This document shows positions 52,792 to 62,014 of a DNA stretch of 64,000 bases, piece by piece. Within the stretch, counting starts at the first letter, position 1; each line of letters starts with the position of its first letter. The DNA lies in contig NZ_OY776488.1 in the NCBI RefSeq assembly GCF_963675635.1, positions 248,001 through 312,000 of the forward strand. The letters run 5' to 3'. The stretch comes from an uncultured Pseudodesulfovibrio sp. GTDB lineage: Bacteria > Desulfobacterota > Desulfovibrionia > Desulfovibrionales > Desulfovibrionaceae. The position numbers were made by a program, and so were the translations under genes. The notes under the pieces are model-generated. The model was not told the DNA's origin, ran no database searches, and worked only from the letters and a program-made list of their open reading frames with translations.

Positions 52792-53847
52792 TTACGGCAT
52801 CATGGGGGCCATGGGCAGCCCTTCATCAATGTCGAGTCCACAGATAAGGTTTGCGTTCATCAGTGCCTGACCTGACGCGCCGCGACACAGGTTGTCGATG
52901 GCAGACAGGATGATCAGTCTGTTGGTGCGAGGGTCGACTACCAGGCCCAGGTCGCAGAACACGGTGCCGCGCACAAATCTGGTTTCCGGGAGTTGTCCTT
53001 TTGGTAGAACGCGCACCATGGGTTTGTCTGCATAGAATTCGGTGTAGGCCGCGTGGATGTCATCCAGTGACGTGTTGCCAGTCAGTTTGGTGTAGATAGT
53101 GGACAGGATTCCGCGATCAATGGGCAGGAGGTGGGTGTTGAAGGAAACCGTGATGTCGGTTCCGCCCAGCTTGGAAATTTCCTGTTCGATTTCAGGGGTG
53201 TGCCGGTGTCTGGGCAGACTGTATGCCTTGAAGGAATCGGCGACTTCGCAGAAGAGTGTGCCGACCTTGGCCCCGCGTCCTGCACCTGATGCGCCGGATT
53301 TGGCGTCGATGACAATATCTTCGGTTTTGATGAATCCGCCTGTCAATGCCGGGGCCAGCCCAAGGATGCTTGATGTCGGATAGCAGCCGGGGTTGGCAAT
53401 GAGACGTGCTCCCATAATCTGATCGAGATACAGCTCGGGCAGTCCATATACCGCTTCAGTCAGCAATTCTGAACGGGTGTGCTCCACGTTGTACCACTGT
53501 TCATAGGTCGTTTTATCATTGATGCGAAAGTCCGCAGACAGATCAACGACTTTGACGCCTTCGTCCAGCAGGGTGGCGGCTATTTCCATGGCGGTCTTGT
53601 GCGGCACGGCCAGAAAGACCACGTCGCATTCCTCAGCCAATGCCTTGGGGTCAGGCTGGGTGATAACCAGATCACCCAGCGGCAGGCGGTTCAGGAAGGG
53701 ATAAATTTCGGCAAGCGTTTTACCCGCTTCCGAGCGCGAAGTGACCTGGACCAGTTCCATGGAGGAGTGGTGGATCATGAGTCGCGCCAGTTCCATGCCG
53801 GTATAGCCGGTTACGCCGACCAGCCCCGCCTTGATTGTCTGAGACAT
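52792..53847 (-). CDS. argC: N-acetyl-gamma-glutamyl-phosphate reductase
   Basis: A 351-residue arginine-biosynthesis enzyme that reduces N-acetylglutamyl phosphate with NADPH: LVGVTGYTGMELARL Rossmann motif, DVVFLAVPHK, the catalytic Cys in NPGCYPTS, and SGAGRGAKVG. It starts 12 bases after the DUF1844 gene ends, on the same strand. Confidence 0.95.
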   Translation of the reverse strand: MSQTIKAGLVGVTGYTGMELARLMIHHSSMELVQVTSRSEAGKTLAEIYPFLNRLPLGDLVITQPDPKALAEECDVVFLAVPHKTAMEIAATLLDEGVKVVDLSADFRINDKTTYEQWYNVEHTRSELLTEAVYGLPELYLDQIMGARLIANPGCYPTSSILGLAPALTGGFIKTEDIVIDAKSGASGAGRGAKVGTLFCEVADSFKAYSLPRHRHTPEIEQEISKLGGTDITVSFNTHLLPIDRGILSTIYTKLTGNTSLDDIHAAYTEFYADKPMVRVLPKGQLPETRFVRGTVFCDLGLVVDPRTNRLIILSAIDNLCRGASGQALMNANLICGLDIDEGLPMAPMMP

Positions 53848-53859
53848 GGGCCTCTCCGA

Positions 53860-54150
53860 TTATTTTGTCTTGTTCACATAGGACATGCGCAAATTATATA
53901 CGATGTCGCAGAGCAGTTTTTGTTCGTCTTTTTCCAGCCCGCTGTCGAACTTTCTCTTGAGCATGCCGAGCACATCAATAGTGTGCTTGGCAAGTTGCGG
54001 ATTAAATCCGACCTGTCCTGTCCCCGGATCAGGTGCCTCGCCCAGAGCCACCATGGCCGATGAGGACAGGGAATAGATGAATGTCGTGAAATTGATATCG
54101 ATGGGGACACCCTTCATTGGGTTGTCTTTGCACGTTTTATCGTCAGCCAT
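53860..54150 (-). CDS. DUF1844 protein
   Basis: A 96-residue protein of the DUF1844 family: IDINFTTFIYSLSSSAMVALG, then PDPGTGQVGFNPQLAKHTIDVLGMLKRK and LYNLRMSYV. The start at 54150 follows GGAGAGG. It is the first gene of a two-gene operon with argC. Family function is unknown. Confidence 0.85.
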   Translation of the reverse strand: MADDKTCKDNPMKGVPIDINFTTFIYSLSSSAMVALGEAPDPGTGQVGFNPQLAKHTIDVLGMLKRKFDSGLEKDEQKLLCDIVYNLRMSYVNKTK

Positions 54151-54189
54151 GTTCCTCTCCATTTTGACGGATGCAAGTATCACTCGCAA

Positions 54190-54367
54190 TTAAGTACGGT
54201 CTGGAGTCCCCGGAGTCAATATGCGAGAGGGTGGTAAATGTGTCTACTCATCTGTATTTTAGTGCAAAACACGGTGACATGAGTACATTTTCCGTTTAAG
54301 ATGCTTTGAAATTGAACATAGGGTCTGTGGTAATGAGTAGAATTAACCCTCCAAAAAGGTTTTTGTC
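54190..54367. promoter_or_regulatory. Upstream region of the second RND operon with repeated ATGAGTA
   Basis: ATGAGTA occurs at 54279-54285 and 54333-54339 and, inverted, at 54245-54251; an 8-base version flanks the region. These could be binding sites of a regulator of the pump. No regulator gene is adjacent. Confidence 0.4.
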
Positions 54368-55564
54368 ATGGTGAATAACGGTTTGCGCAGAACTCTCCTC
54401 CTGTCTTTGGTTATATTAATGTTGATGGCTGCCGGCTGTGGCGGTGAAGATAAGACGGCTGAAGCTCCGCAAGGGCCGGTGCCAATGAAAGTGGTCAAGG
54501 CCGAGACGCGCACAATGCCGCAATGGGGCGAGTTTGTGGGGCAGATAAGTGCCGTGGAGACTGTGGAAGTTCGTGCGCGTGTGGCAGGATTCTTGATCGA
54601 ACGGAATTTCGAGGAAGGCGGGAGTGTCAAGAAGGGGGATCTGCTGTTCGTCATTGATCCCAAGCCCTTTGAAGAAGACCTGAAACAGGCGCAGTCCGGT
54701 TTGCAGTACAATCAGGCTCTGTATGCCAAAGCGAAGAAAGATTTCGAGCGGTTCAAGAAGCTCTATGATGAAGGCGTTGTCAGCCGTGATGAATACGAAA
54801 GTTATCAGACGCAGGTTGCAACCTATCAGGCGCAGATCGGCGACAATCAGGCCAAAGTAGAAAACGCAAAAATACAGCTTGGTTACACAAAAATTTATGC
54901 CTCCACAGATGGCCTTATCGGTCGAGTGAAGGTGGATGTGGGCAACCTTGTCGGTCAGGGTGAAAACACTCTGCTCGCGACTATTTCAACACAGGACCCG
55001 GTGTACGTCAGCTTCAGCGTGAGTGAAACAGACTACATTCGCGCCATGCGTAACAAAATGGATAAGGACACCGAACGGCAGATGCGGTTGATTTTGTCCG
55101 ATGGCAGTGAATACGAGCAGGGCGGTCAGGTCAGCATGGTTGATCCGACCATTGATTCGCAGACAGGGACGCTGGGTATCCGACTGGTTTTTCCCAATCC
55201 TGACAACATGCTTAGGCCTGGTCAGTACGCCAAGGTCCGGGTGCTTATTACGAATGTCGACAACGCCGTTGTCGTGCCTGCCCGTGCAGTCATGGACGTA
55301 CAGGGCATGAAGTCCCTTTATGTTGTAGGCGAAGATGGCAAGGTCAAGAGTCAGCCAGTTAAGCTCGGTTTTGAAACCGATAATCTGGTCGTTGTTGAGG
55401 AAGGCCTGAACGTCGGCGACATGGTTGTTGTTGATGGCGTCCGCCGGGTGCGCCCGGGCATGGATATCAAGCCCATCGTGGTTCCCATGACTGATGACGG
55501 TACTCAGCCTGCACCCGCAGATGCTCCTGCTGATGCTACGGATACTGAAAAGAAGGACAGCTAG
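54368..55564 (+). CDS. RND periplasmic adaptor lipoprotein (AcrA/MexA-like)
   Basis: A 398-residue adaptor with a lipoprotein signal (LMAAGCGG, lipid on the Cys), VEVRARVAGFLIERNFEEG for the lipoyl domain, coiled-coil hairpin (~95-165), LGYTKIYASTDGLIGRV, and PGQYAKVRVLI in the barrel. A Pro/Ala/Asp-rich C-terminus ends it. It pairs with the RND pump that starts 3 bases later. Confidence 0.93.
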   Translation: MVNNGLRRTLLLSLVILMLMAAGCGGEDKTAEAPQGPVPMKVVKAETRTMPQWGEFVGQISAVETVEVRARVAGFLIERNFEEGGSVKKGDLLFVIDPKPFEEDLKQAQSGLQYNQALYAKAKKDFERFKKLYDEGVVSRDEYESYQTQVATYQAQIGDNQAKVENAKIQLGYTKIYASTDGLIGRVKVDVGNLVGQGENTLLATISTQDPVYVSFSVSETDYIRAMRNKMDKDTERQMRLILSDGSEYEQGGQVSMVDPTIDSQTGTLGIRLVFPNPDNMLRPGQYAKVRVLITNVDNAVVVPARAVMDVQGMKSLYVVGEDGKVKSQPVKLGFETDNLVVVEEGLNVGDMVVVDGVRRVRPGMDIKPIVVPMTDDGTQPAPADAPADATDTEKKDS

Positions 55565-55567
55565 CCC

Positions 55568-58500
55568 ATGTTCGTCAGATTCTTTATTGATCGGCCAATC
55601 TTTGCATCGGTTCTGGCCATTATTATTTTGCTGGTGGGTGGGCTTTCCATCTTTGCCTTGCCCATCGCGCAGTACCCGGAAATAGCGCCGCCATCGGTGA
55701 GTGTCAGCGCCTCGTATACCGGTGCTGACGCTCAGACAGTCATGGAATCAGTGGCTACGCCCATCGAAGAGCAGGTCAACGGTGCGCAGGACATGTTGTA
55801 TATGTCCTCCATCTCGGCCAACGATGGTTCCATGTCACTGACCGTCACCTTCGAGTTAGGACGTGATCTTGAACTCGCAACCGTTGATGTGCAGAATCGC
55901 GTGAACCTTGCTACGGCCCAGTTGCCGCAGGAAGTTCGCAATTCGGGCATCAGCGTTGACAAGCGGTCTCCAGACATTGTTTTGATCATCAACCTGACTT
56001 CGGACAATCCGGCCTACGATACGCTTTTTCTCAACAACTACGCCAAGATCAATATCTATGATGCGCTCAAGCGTATCCCCGGTGTCGGCGACGTCATGTT
56101 GTTCGGTGATCAGGACTACGGCATGCGTCTGTGGCTTGATCCTGACAAGTTGACAACGTACGGCCTGACGGTTTCGGACGTTATCAACGCGGTCAAGGAA
56201 CAGAACGTCCAGGCTCCGGCGGGACAGATCGGTATGCCGCCCGCGCCCAAGGGGCAGCAGTTCCAGATGGCACTGCGCGTCAAGGGGCGTTTGGTCGAGC
56301 CGAGTGAGTTCGGCAACATTATCCTCAAGGCAAACGATGACGGCAGCTCCGTCAAGATTCAGGATGTCGCTCGCGTAGAACTGGGTGCCAAGAACTACTT
56401 TACCTTTGCGCGCCTGAACGGTGGTCCCACCGCTTCTCTGCTTATTTACCAACTTCCTGGTGCCAATGCCCTGGATGTTGCAGACCAGATCCGTGCGACA
56501 ATGGACGAGCTGTCCGTCGCTTTCCCGGAGAGCGTCAAGTATCAGATCCCTTATGATACAACATTGTTTGTGTCGTCTTCCATCGACGAAGTCATGGTCA
56601 CCTTGTACGAGGCGTTGATTCTCGTTTTTCTGGTGGTTTTTATCTTTCTGCAAAACTGGCGAACCACAATTATTCCCATGGTCTGTGTGCCTGTATCACT
56701 TATCGGTACCTTTGCGCTTTTCCCGCTGCTCGGCTTTTCCATCAATACACTGACCCTGTTCGGCCTTGTGCTGGCTATCGGTATTGTTGTCGATGATGCC
56801 ATTGTCGTGGTCGAAGCAACACAGCGATTTATCGATGAGGAAGGGTTGTCACCCAAGGAAGCGACCAAGAAGGCAATGACCATGGTCACCGGGCCTGTTA
56901 TCGCCAGCACGCTGGTGCTGATCGCGGTGTTTATCCCGGTCGCCTTCATGGGCGGTATTACGGGACAGCTCTACAAGCAGTTCGCACTGACCTTGTCTGT
57001 GTCCGTTTTCATCTCGTCCATCAACGCGTTGACCCTGTCTCCGGCCCTGTCTGCATTGCTGCTCAGGCCGTATAAGCCCATCCGTGGGCCACTGGGTTGG
57101 TTCTTTGATAAGTTCAATGTCATTTTTGAATCCGTGAGCAGACGGTACAACAATGCGGTCGGTTCCCTGGTCCGGCGTTCGGTCATGGGGTTGCTTATCG
57201 TGGCTATTCTTGTTGTCGGCTGCGGTGGGTTGTTCAAGATTCTTCCGTCCGGTTTTGTGCCGGATGAGGATCAGGGCTACTTCATCGTCAACTCCATGTT
57301 GCCTGAGGGCGCATCTCTTGAGCGTTCCGATGCTGTTGCCAGAAAAGTCGAGGACTATCTCAAGAATGCAGAAGGTGTTCGGAGTGTGGTTTCACTGGGT
57401 GGGTTCAGCCTGTTGACCGGCGCATATTCTTCGTACAACTCCGCGTTCTTCGTCGTTCTGGACGACTGGTCCGAGCGGACCACGCCCGACCTGACGGCAG
57501 ATGCCATTATGTCCAAGGCTCAAAAGGCGTTCTTCGGTATACAGGAAGCCATTGTTGTCGCGTTCGGACCGCCGCCCATTCGTGGTCTGAGTTCCACTGG
57601 AGGTCTGCAGTTCGAGTTGCAGGACAAGACCGGCGGTTCTATTGAGGAGTTGTCCGCTGTGGCAACCACGTTCATGGCTGAGGCAGGAAAGCTGCCAGAG
57701 GTCAGCAATGTGTTCACCACGTTCTCTGCGCATGTACCGCAGTTCAACGTGGAGATCGACCGTGACAAGGTCAAGAAGCTCGGCGTGCCGATCAGTGACG
57801 TTTTCCAGACGCTCCAGACCTACCTCGGTGGATATTATATCAATGATTTCAATCAGTATGGTCGGACCTATCGCGTCATGGCTCAGGCTGAATCAAAGTA
57901 CAGGACCAAGATCGACGATCTGGACCAGTTCTATATGCGTTCGGCCAAGGGTGACATGGTTCCGCTTTCGACCTTGAGCAAGTCCACTCGAACTGTCGGC
58001 CCGGAATATGTCCAGCGGTACAATATTTACCGCACGGTCGAGATGACGGTATCACCGGCGCCCGGATACAGTTCCGGGCAGGCCATGGCTGCTCTTGAGC
58101 GGACGGCCAATGCTACCTTACCGCTAGGATACGGGTATGACTGGTCGGGTATCGCCTATCAGGAGAAGGCCGCAGGCGGTGATACCGCTCTGGTCTTTGC
58201 CCTGGCTATAATCATGGTGTTCCTTGTGCTGGCTGCGCAGTATGAAAGCTGGGCCACTCCATTTGCGGTTATTCTCTGTGTGCCGCTCGGTATCTTCGGT
58301 GCCATGGCGTCCCAGTGGATTCGCGGGCTGGATAATAACGTGTATGCACAGATCGGGCTGATTATGCTCATTGGTCTGGCTGCGAAAAACGCCATTATGA
58401 TCGTGGAATATGCTAAGGAAAAACATGAAGAGGGCATGTCCATAAAGGATTCCGCACTGGCTGCTGCTGCGCTGCGTTTCAGACCTATTCTGATGACGTC

Positions 58501-58726
58501 CTTTGCCTTTATTCTCGGCGTTATCCCGCTAGTCTGGGCAGAAGGTGCCGGTTCATCCAGCCGTCATGCGCTCGGCACTTCGGTGTTCGGTGGTATGCTT
58601 GCGGCGACTATTCTGGGTGTGCTTGTGGTTCCGGCTCTGTACACGGCTATTCAGGGGGCTGGCGGTAAGCTCAGCAGCAAGATCCGTAAAACCCGACCAG
58701 CTGAAAAGCCCGTGTCGGATGAATAG
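55568..58726 (+). CDS. RND multidrug efflux pump (AcrB/MexB-type, HAE1)
   Basis: A 1052-residue RND pump: FFIDRPIFASVLAIIILLVG start, SASYTGADAQTVMESVATPI, the VLAIGIVVDDAIVVVEA segment of helix 4 with its two adjacent aspartates, LVLAAQYESW, GLAAKNAIMIVEYAK and GVLVVPALY at the end. It exports hydrophobic compounds with proton exchange. No outer-membrane TolC-type gene follows; the pump must borrow one. Confidence 0.95.
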   Translation: MFVRFFIDRPIFASVLAIIILLVGGLSIFALPIAQYPEIAPPSVSVSASYTGADAQTVMESVATPIEEQVNGAQDMLYMSSISANDGSMSLTVTFELGRDLELATVDVQNRVNLATAQLPQEVRNSGISVDKRSPDIVLIINLTSDNPAYDTLFLNNYAKINIYDALKRIPGVGDVMLFGDQDYGMRLWLDPDKLTTYGLTVSDVINAVKEQNVQAPAGQIGMPPAPKGQQFQMALRVKGRLVEPSEFGNIILKANDDGSSVKIQDVARVELGAKNYFTFARLNGGPTASLLIYQLPGANALDVADQIRATMDELSVAFPESVKYQIPYDTTLFVSSSIDEVMVTLYEALILVFLVVFIFLQNWRTTIIPMVCVPVSLIGTFALFPLLGFSINTLTLFGLVLAIGIVVDDAIVVVEATQRFIDEEGLSPKEATKKAMTMVTGPVIASTLVLIAVFIPVAFMGGITGQLYKQFALTLSVSVFISSINALTLSPALSALLLRPYKPIRGPLGWFFDKFNVIFESVSRRYNNAVGSLVRRSVMGLLIVAILVVGCGGLFKILPSGFVPDEDQGYFIVNSMLPEGASLERSDAVARKVEDYLKNAEGVRSVVSLGGFSLLTGAYSSYNSAFFVVLDDWSERTTPDLTADAIMSKAQKAFFGIQEAIVVAFGPPPIRGLSSTGGLQFELQDKTGGSIEELSAVATTFMAEAGKLPEVSNVFTTFSAHVPQFNVEIDRDKVKKLGVPISDVFQTLQTYLGGYYINDFNQYGRTYRVMAQAESKYRTKIDDLDQFYMRSAKGDMVPLSTLSKSTRTVGPEYVQRYNIYRTVEMTVSPAPGYSSGQAMAALERTANATLPLGYGYDWSGIAYQEKAAGGDTALVFALAIIMVFLVLAAQYESWATPFAVILCVPLGIFGAMASQWIRGLDNNVYAQIGLIMLIGLAAKNAIMIVEYAKEKHEEGMSIKDSALAAAALRFRPILMTSFAFILGVIPLVWAEGAGSSSRHALGTSVFGGMLAATILGVLVVPALYTAIQGAGGKLSSKIRKTRPAEKPVSDE

Positions 58727-58748
58727 TTGATCCAAGTAAGATTCATCA

Positions 58749-58781
58749 CAGGGTCGTCCGAAAGGGCGACCCTGTTTTTTT
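58749..58781 (+). terminator. Terminator after the second RND operon
   Basis: A stem of 11 bp capped by a GAAA tetraloop (58760-58763) and followed by a seven-T run. Confidence 0.93.
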
Positions 58782-58970
58782 GTCGAGAGCAGGGGGGGGC
58801 GGTGAATCGCTTATATGGTGTGCATGAGCGCGGATGAAGGTTGTCGATACTGCGTTTTTAACATAAACACAGTCCGTTACTTTATTTTAAAGAAGCGAAA
58901 GTATTAGGTTTTCATTTAATAAAATTTTATGTATAGTATGTCAAATACACCGCACAAGGAGATACGGTTA

Positions 58971-59174
58971 ATGAGATATTTTGTGAACAAGAATCAGCAA
59001 ACGACAGGTGAACATGAAGTGCACACTTCAGAGTGTGGCTTTTTACCTGCGCCTGAAAATCGTATTTACCTTGGAGAGTTTACGGCGTGTGAAGATGCTG
59101 TACGTGAGGCGAGGAAGCATTACGACAATGTTGATGGCTGTTATCACTGTTGTAGAGAGTGCCATAAGCGGTAG
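58971..59174 (+). CDS. Small conserved Cys/His protein (67 aa)
   Basis: A 67-residue protein with the pattern HTSECGFLPAPENRIYLG and a C-terminal Cys/His cluster (CYHCCRECHKR) suggesting zinc or other metal binding. Similar short proteins are widespread in proteobacteria, with no assigned function. AAGGAG lies 9 bases upstream of ATG 58971; an upstream ATG is less well placed. It has its own terminator, so it is expressed separately. Confidence 0.75.
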   Translation: MRYFVNKNQQTTGEHEVHTSECGFLPAPENRIYLGEFTACEDAVREARKHYDNVDGCYHCCRECHKR

Positions 59175-59206
59175 GTTGGAAGAGCTTTTTGTTGAAGAGA
59201 TCGCAT

Positions 59207-59233
59207 AAGCCCTGTTCTGCAGGGCTTTTTTTT
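59207..59233 (+). terminator. Terminator after the small Cys/His gene
   Basis: An 8-bp stem (59207-59214 with 59220-59227), 5-nt loop and a long T-run. Confidence 0.92.
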
Positions 59234-59286
59234 ATGGGATGAAAAAGGAAATAAAAAGCAAAGATGTGTTGCAAGTTTGGTTTTAT

Positions 59287-59318
59287 AAAAAAGGCCACCC
59301 TTTTGGGTGGCCTTTTCC
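59287..59318 (-). terminator. Terminator of the polA operon
   Basis: An 8-bp GC stem (59293-59300 with 59305-59312) extended by A-T pairs, with a T-run on the minus strand after polA. Confidence 0.9.
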
Positions 59319-59336
59319 CACAAAAAAAGTCGTCTT

Positions 59337-61994
59337 CTAATGCGCTTCCGCCCAATTTTTCCCGATTCCTAAATCCACTTTGAGTGGGACATCCAAGCTT
59401 GCGACATCCTGCATGATGGTTTTGAGGCGGTCTCCGGCGGCTTCGATGTTTTCCTGTGGGGCTTCGATGATAAGTTCATCGTGTACCTGGAGGATGAGCT
59501 GCGCGCCGAGGCTTTTGAGTTCTGCGTCATTGTGGGCCGCGAGCATGGCCATTTTGATGACGTCGGCGGCGGAACCCTGAATGACCGTGTTGACGGCCTG
59601 GCGTTTGGCCTGGGATTGGAGCTGGTTGTTGCGGGAGTGGAGTTCCGGGAGTAGACGGCGGCGTCCTGCGAGGGTTGCCACGAAGCCGTGTTTCTGGGCG
59701 TCTTCCACGATGGTGTCGTAGTAGGCCTTGAGGGTCGCCATTTTCTCGAAATATTTTTCTGTGAATTCCTTGGCCTCTGTCTGTTTGATCTTCAGTTCGC
59801 GGGCCAGTTTCTGGACACCCATGCCGTAGATCAGGCCGAAGTTGATGGTCTTTGCGCCGCGTCGTTCGTCCGGGGTGACTTTCTCGACGGTTTTGTCGTT
59901 GAGCAGAGCCGCCGTGCGCGAGTGGATGTCCTCGTCGTGCCGGAAAGCGTCGATCAGTGCCGGGTCTTTGGAAAAATGCGCGAGTACGCGCAGTTCAATC
60001 TGCGAGTAGTCGGCCGCAGCCAGCATGTGGCCTTCCTTGGCAGTGAAACAGGCGCGCATCCGAGGGCCGTGCACCCCGCGAATCGGGATGTTTTGCAGGT
60101 TCGGCTGCGAACTGGAAAGTCGGCCCGTGGCCGTGGACAGCTGGTTGAAATGCGTATGCAGTCTGGAGTCCTTGTCCACCAGTTTAGGCAGTGGCTCAAG
60201 GTAGGTGGAGCGCAGCTTTTCCAACATGCGGTATTCCAATACTGCTTCGACAATGGGATGGTGATCCCTAATTTTTTCCAGTATCTGGTTGGCAGTGGAG
60301 CGCAGGCCCGTGCTTGTTTTCGACCCAGCCTTGATGCCGAGCGTGTCGAATAGCACCACGGCCAGTTGCTGACTGGAGCGGATGTTGAATTCTTCCCCCG
60401 CAAAGCCGATGATGGTGCGGGTCAGTTCTGCCAGTTGTGCACTGACATCATCGAGAAATCCCTTGAACGCCTCCAGATCAACGGCAATACCGGCCTGTTC
60501 CATGGATACGAGTACCGGGATGAGCGGCAGTTCAAGATCGTGCATGAGCGGCGCGAGTTCCGCGCTTTCCACCTGCCCCTGAATGCCCTGCATGTAGGCG
60601 AGGGCAGCCAGTCCCTGTGACTGCGGGTGCAGTCCCTTGGCCGGTTCTGCGAATTCCGAGCGACCGTCCTGATGTATGGACTGCTTGAGACGCGCCCATG
60701 TATAGTTGCGTGATTCCGGGTCCAACAAGTATGCCGCCAGACTCAGATCGAACCATTGGCTCGTCAAAATATAGTCCCATGCCGCATTCGTGCGCAGTAA
60801 ATCCTGCACAGACGGGGTCGCGATTACCGAAGCGTCGGCCAGTGCGCGGACCAGTGGGGCGACTTCGCCGGTATACCTGTATTCCGTGCCTTCCATGCCG
60901 ATGAAAAATGCATCGTTTTCAAAGACCACACCGACGTCTTCACCCGCAAGATTGGGCAGGTCATCCACGGTGGATGCTTCGGTCACAGCCATAGGAGTTA
61001 CCACTTTCGGGGCAGCCGGGGTTTCGCCGAACAGAGAGAGCATGCCGCCATTTTGTGCCGGTGCGGCTTTCTGGGTGGATGCAGTCGGGGTGTCGGTCGC
61101 GGTCTGTGCGGTCTTTGCTCTGGGCAGGTCGCGTTGCAATCCGCGCAGTTCGTATTCTTCAAGAAAGGCGTTGAGTCCGTCTAGATCCATGTCCTGCACG
61201 ATGAAATCATCCACCGGATTGGTGCAGCAGTCTGCCTTCATGCGTGTCAGATCACGGAACATGAACACGTTTTCCAGTTCCGGTTCAACCTTGGTGCGGA
61301 GTTTTTCCGGAAGTTTGTCGATATTGTCGCGCAGGTCTTCAAGCGTGGGGCCGGTTTCAGCGAAAATCTTTCGCGCCGTGACCGGGCCTATCTTGGGGAT
61401 GCCGGGAATGTTATCAGCCGAGTCGCCGATTACGGCCTGGAAATCTGGCCATGTGGCAGGCTCCATGCCTTCTTTTTTACGGAATCCGTCCAGCGTGTAG
61501 AGGGTTTCCTTGCGTCCGTGCTGACTGACCATGGCAACGTTAGTATCGAGGCACTGCTTGAGATCTTTGTCAGAGGCCATGATAATGACCGGACGGTCGG
61601 CCTTGTAGCTGTTGGCGAGCGCGCAGATGCAGTCGTCCGCTTCGACGCCATCGGAGACGAGCAACTTGAGCCCGAGCAACTGAACGCCTTTCTGTACCGG
61701 CTCTATCTGTTCGGCCAGCCCTTCAGGCATGGGAGGACGGTTGGCCTTGTATTGGTCATACAGGTCGTTGCGGAAGGTCTTCCCTCTGCCGTCCATCATG
61801 AACGCAACATGCCTGGGCTGTTCGTCCCTGAGCATGTTCATGAGTACCCGCATGACCGTGTTGATCGCATTGGTGGGGAATCCATCCGAACGCGACAGGT
61901 CGGCGCGTGCGTAGAAGGCGCGATAGAGCAGGGCGGTACCGTCGATAAGGTAGACAGGTTCCTTATCGAAATTAAGGCGTTCTTTCAGCGACAT
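59337..61994 (-). CDS. polA: DNA polymerase I
   Basis: An 885-residue polymerase. Residues ~10-300 form the 5'-3' exonuclease (LIDGTALLYRAF, DGVEADDCICAL, SDKDLKQ, GDSADNIPGIPKIG). The middle region has the 3'-5' exonuclease fold, but the first catalytic Asp-x-Glu is not evident (GVVFENDAFF), so proofreading is probably lost. Residues ~500-885 form the polymerase: RLSSSQPNLQNIPIR, AADYSQIELRVLAH, RRGAKTINFGLIYGMG and LILQVHDELIIE. It works in replication and repair. Confidence 0.95.
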   Translation of the reverse strand: MSLKERLNFDKEPVYLIDGTALLYRAFYARADLSRSDGFPTNAINTVMRVLMNMLRDEQPRHVAFMMDGRGKTFRNDLYDQYKANRPPMPEGLAEQIEPVQKGVQLLGLKLLVSDGVEADDCICALANSYKADRPVIIMASDKDLKQCLDTNVAMVSQHGRKETLYTLDGFRKKEGMEPATWPDFQAVIGDSADNIPGIPKIGPVTARKIFAETGPTLEDLRDNIDKLPEKLRTKVEPELENVFMFRDLTRMKADCCTNPVDDFIVQDMDLDGLNAFLEEYELRGLQRDLPRAKTAQTATDTPTASTQKAAPAQNGGMLSLFGETPAAPKVVTPMAVTEASTVDDLPNLAGEDVGVVFENDAFFIGMEGTEYRYTGEVAPLVRALADASVIATPSVQDLLRTNAAWDYILTSQWFDLSLAAYLLDPESRNYTWARLKQSIHQDGRSEFAEPAKGLHPQSQGLAALAYMQGIQGQVESAELAPLMHDLELPLIPVLVSMEQAGIAVDLEAFKGFLDDVSAQLAELTRTIIGFAGEEFNIRSSQQLAVVLFDTLGIKAGSKTSTGLRSTANQILEKIRDHHPIVEAVLEYRMLEKLRSTYLEPLPKLVDKDSRLHTHFNQLSTATGRLSSSQPNLQNIPIRGVHGPRMRACFTAKEGHMLAAADYSQIELRVLAHFSKDPALIDAFRHDEDIHSRTAALLNDKTVEKVTPDERRGAKTINFGLIYGMGVQKLARELKIKQTEAKEFTEKYFEKMATLKAYYDTIVEDAQKHGFVATLAGRRRLLPELHSRNNQLQSQAKRQAVNTVIQGSAADVIKMAMLAAHNDAELKSLGAQLILQVHDELIIEAPQENIEAAGDRLKTIMQDVASLDVPLKVDLGIGKNWAEAH

Positions 61995-62014
61995 ATGTGT
62001 AGTGTGAGTAAGAG

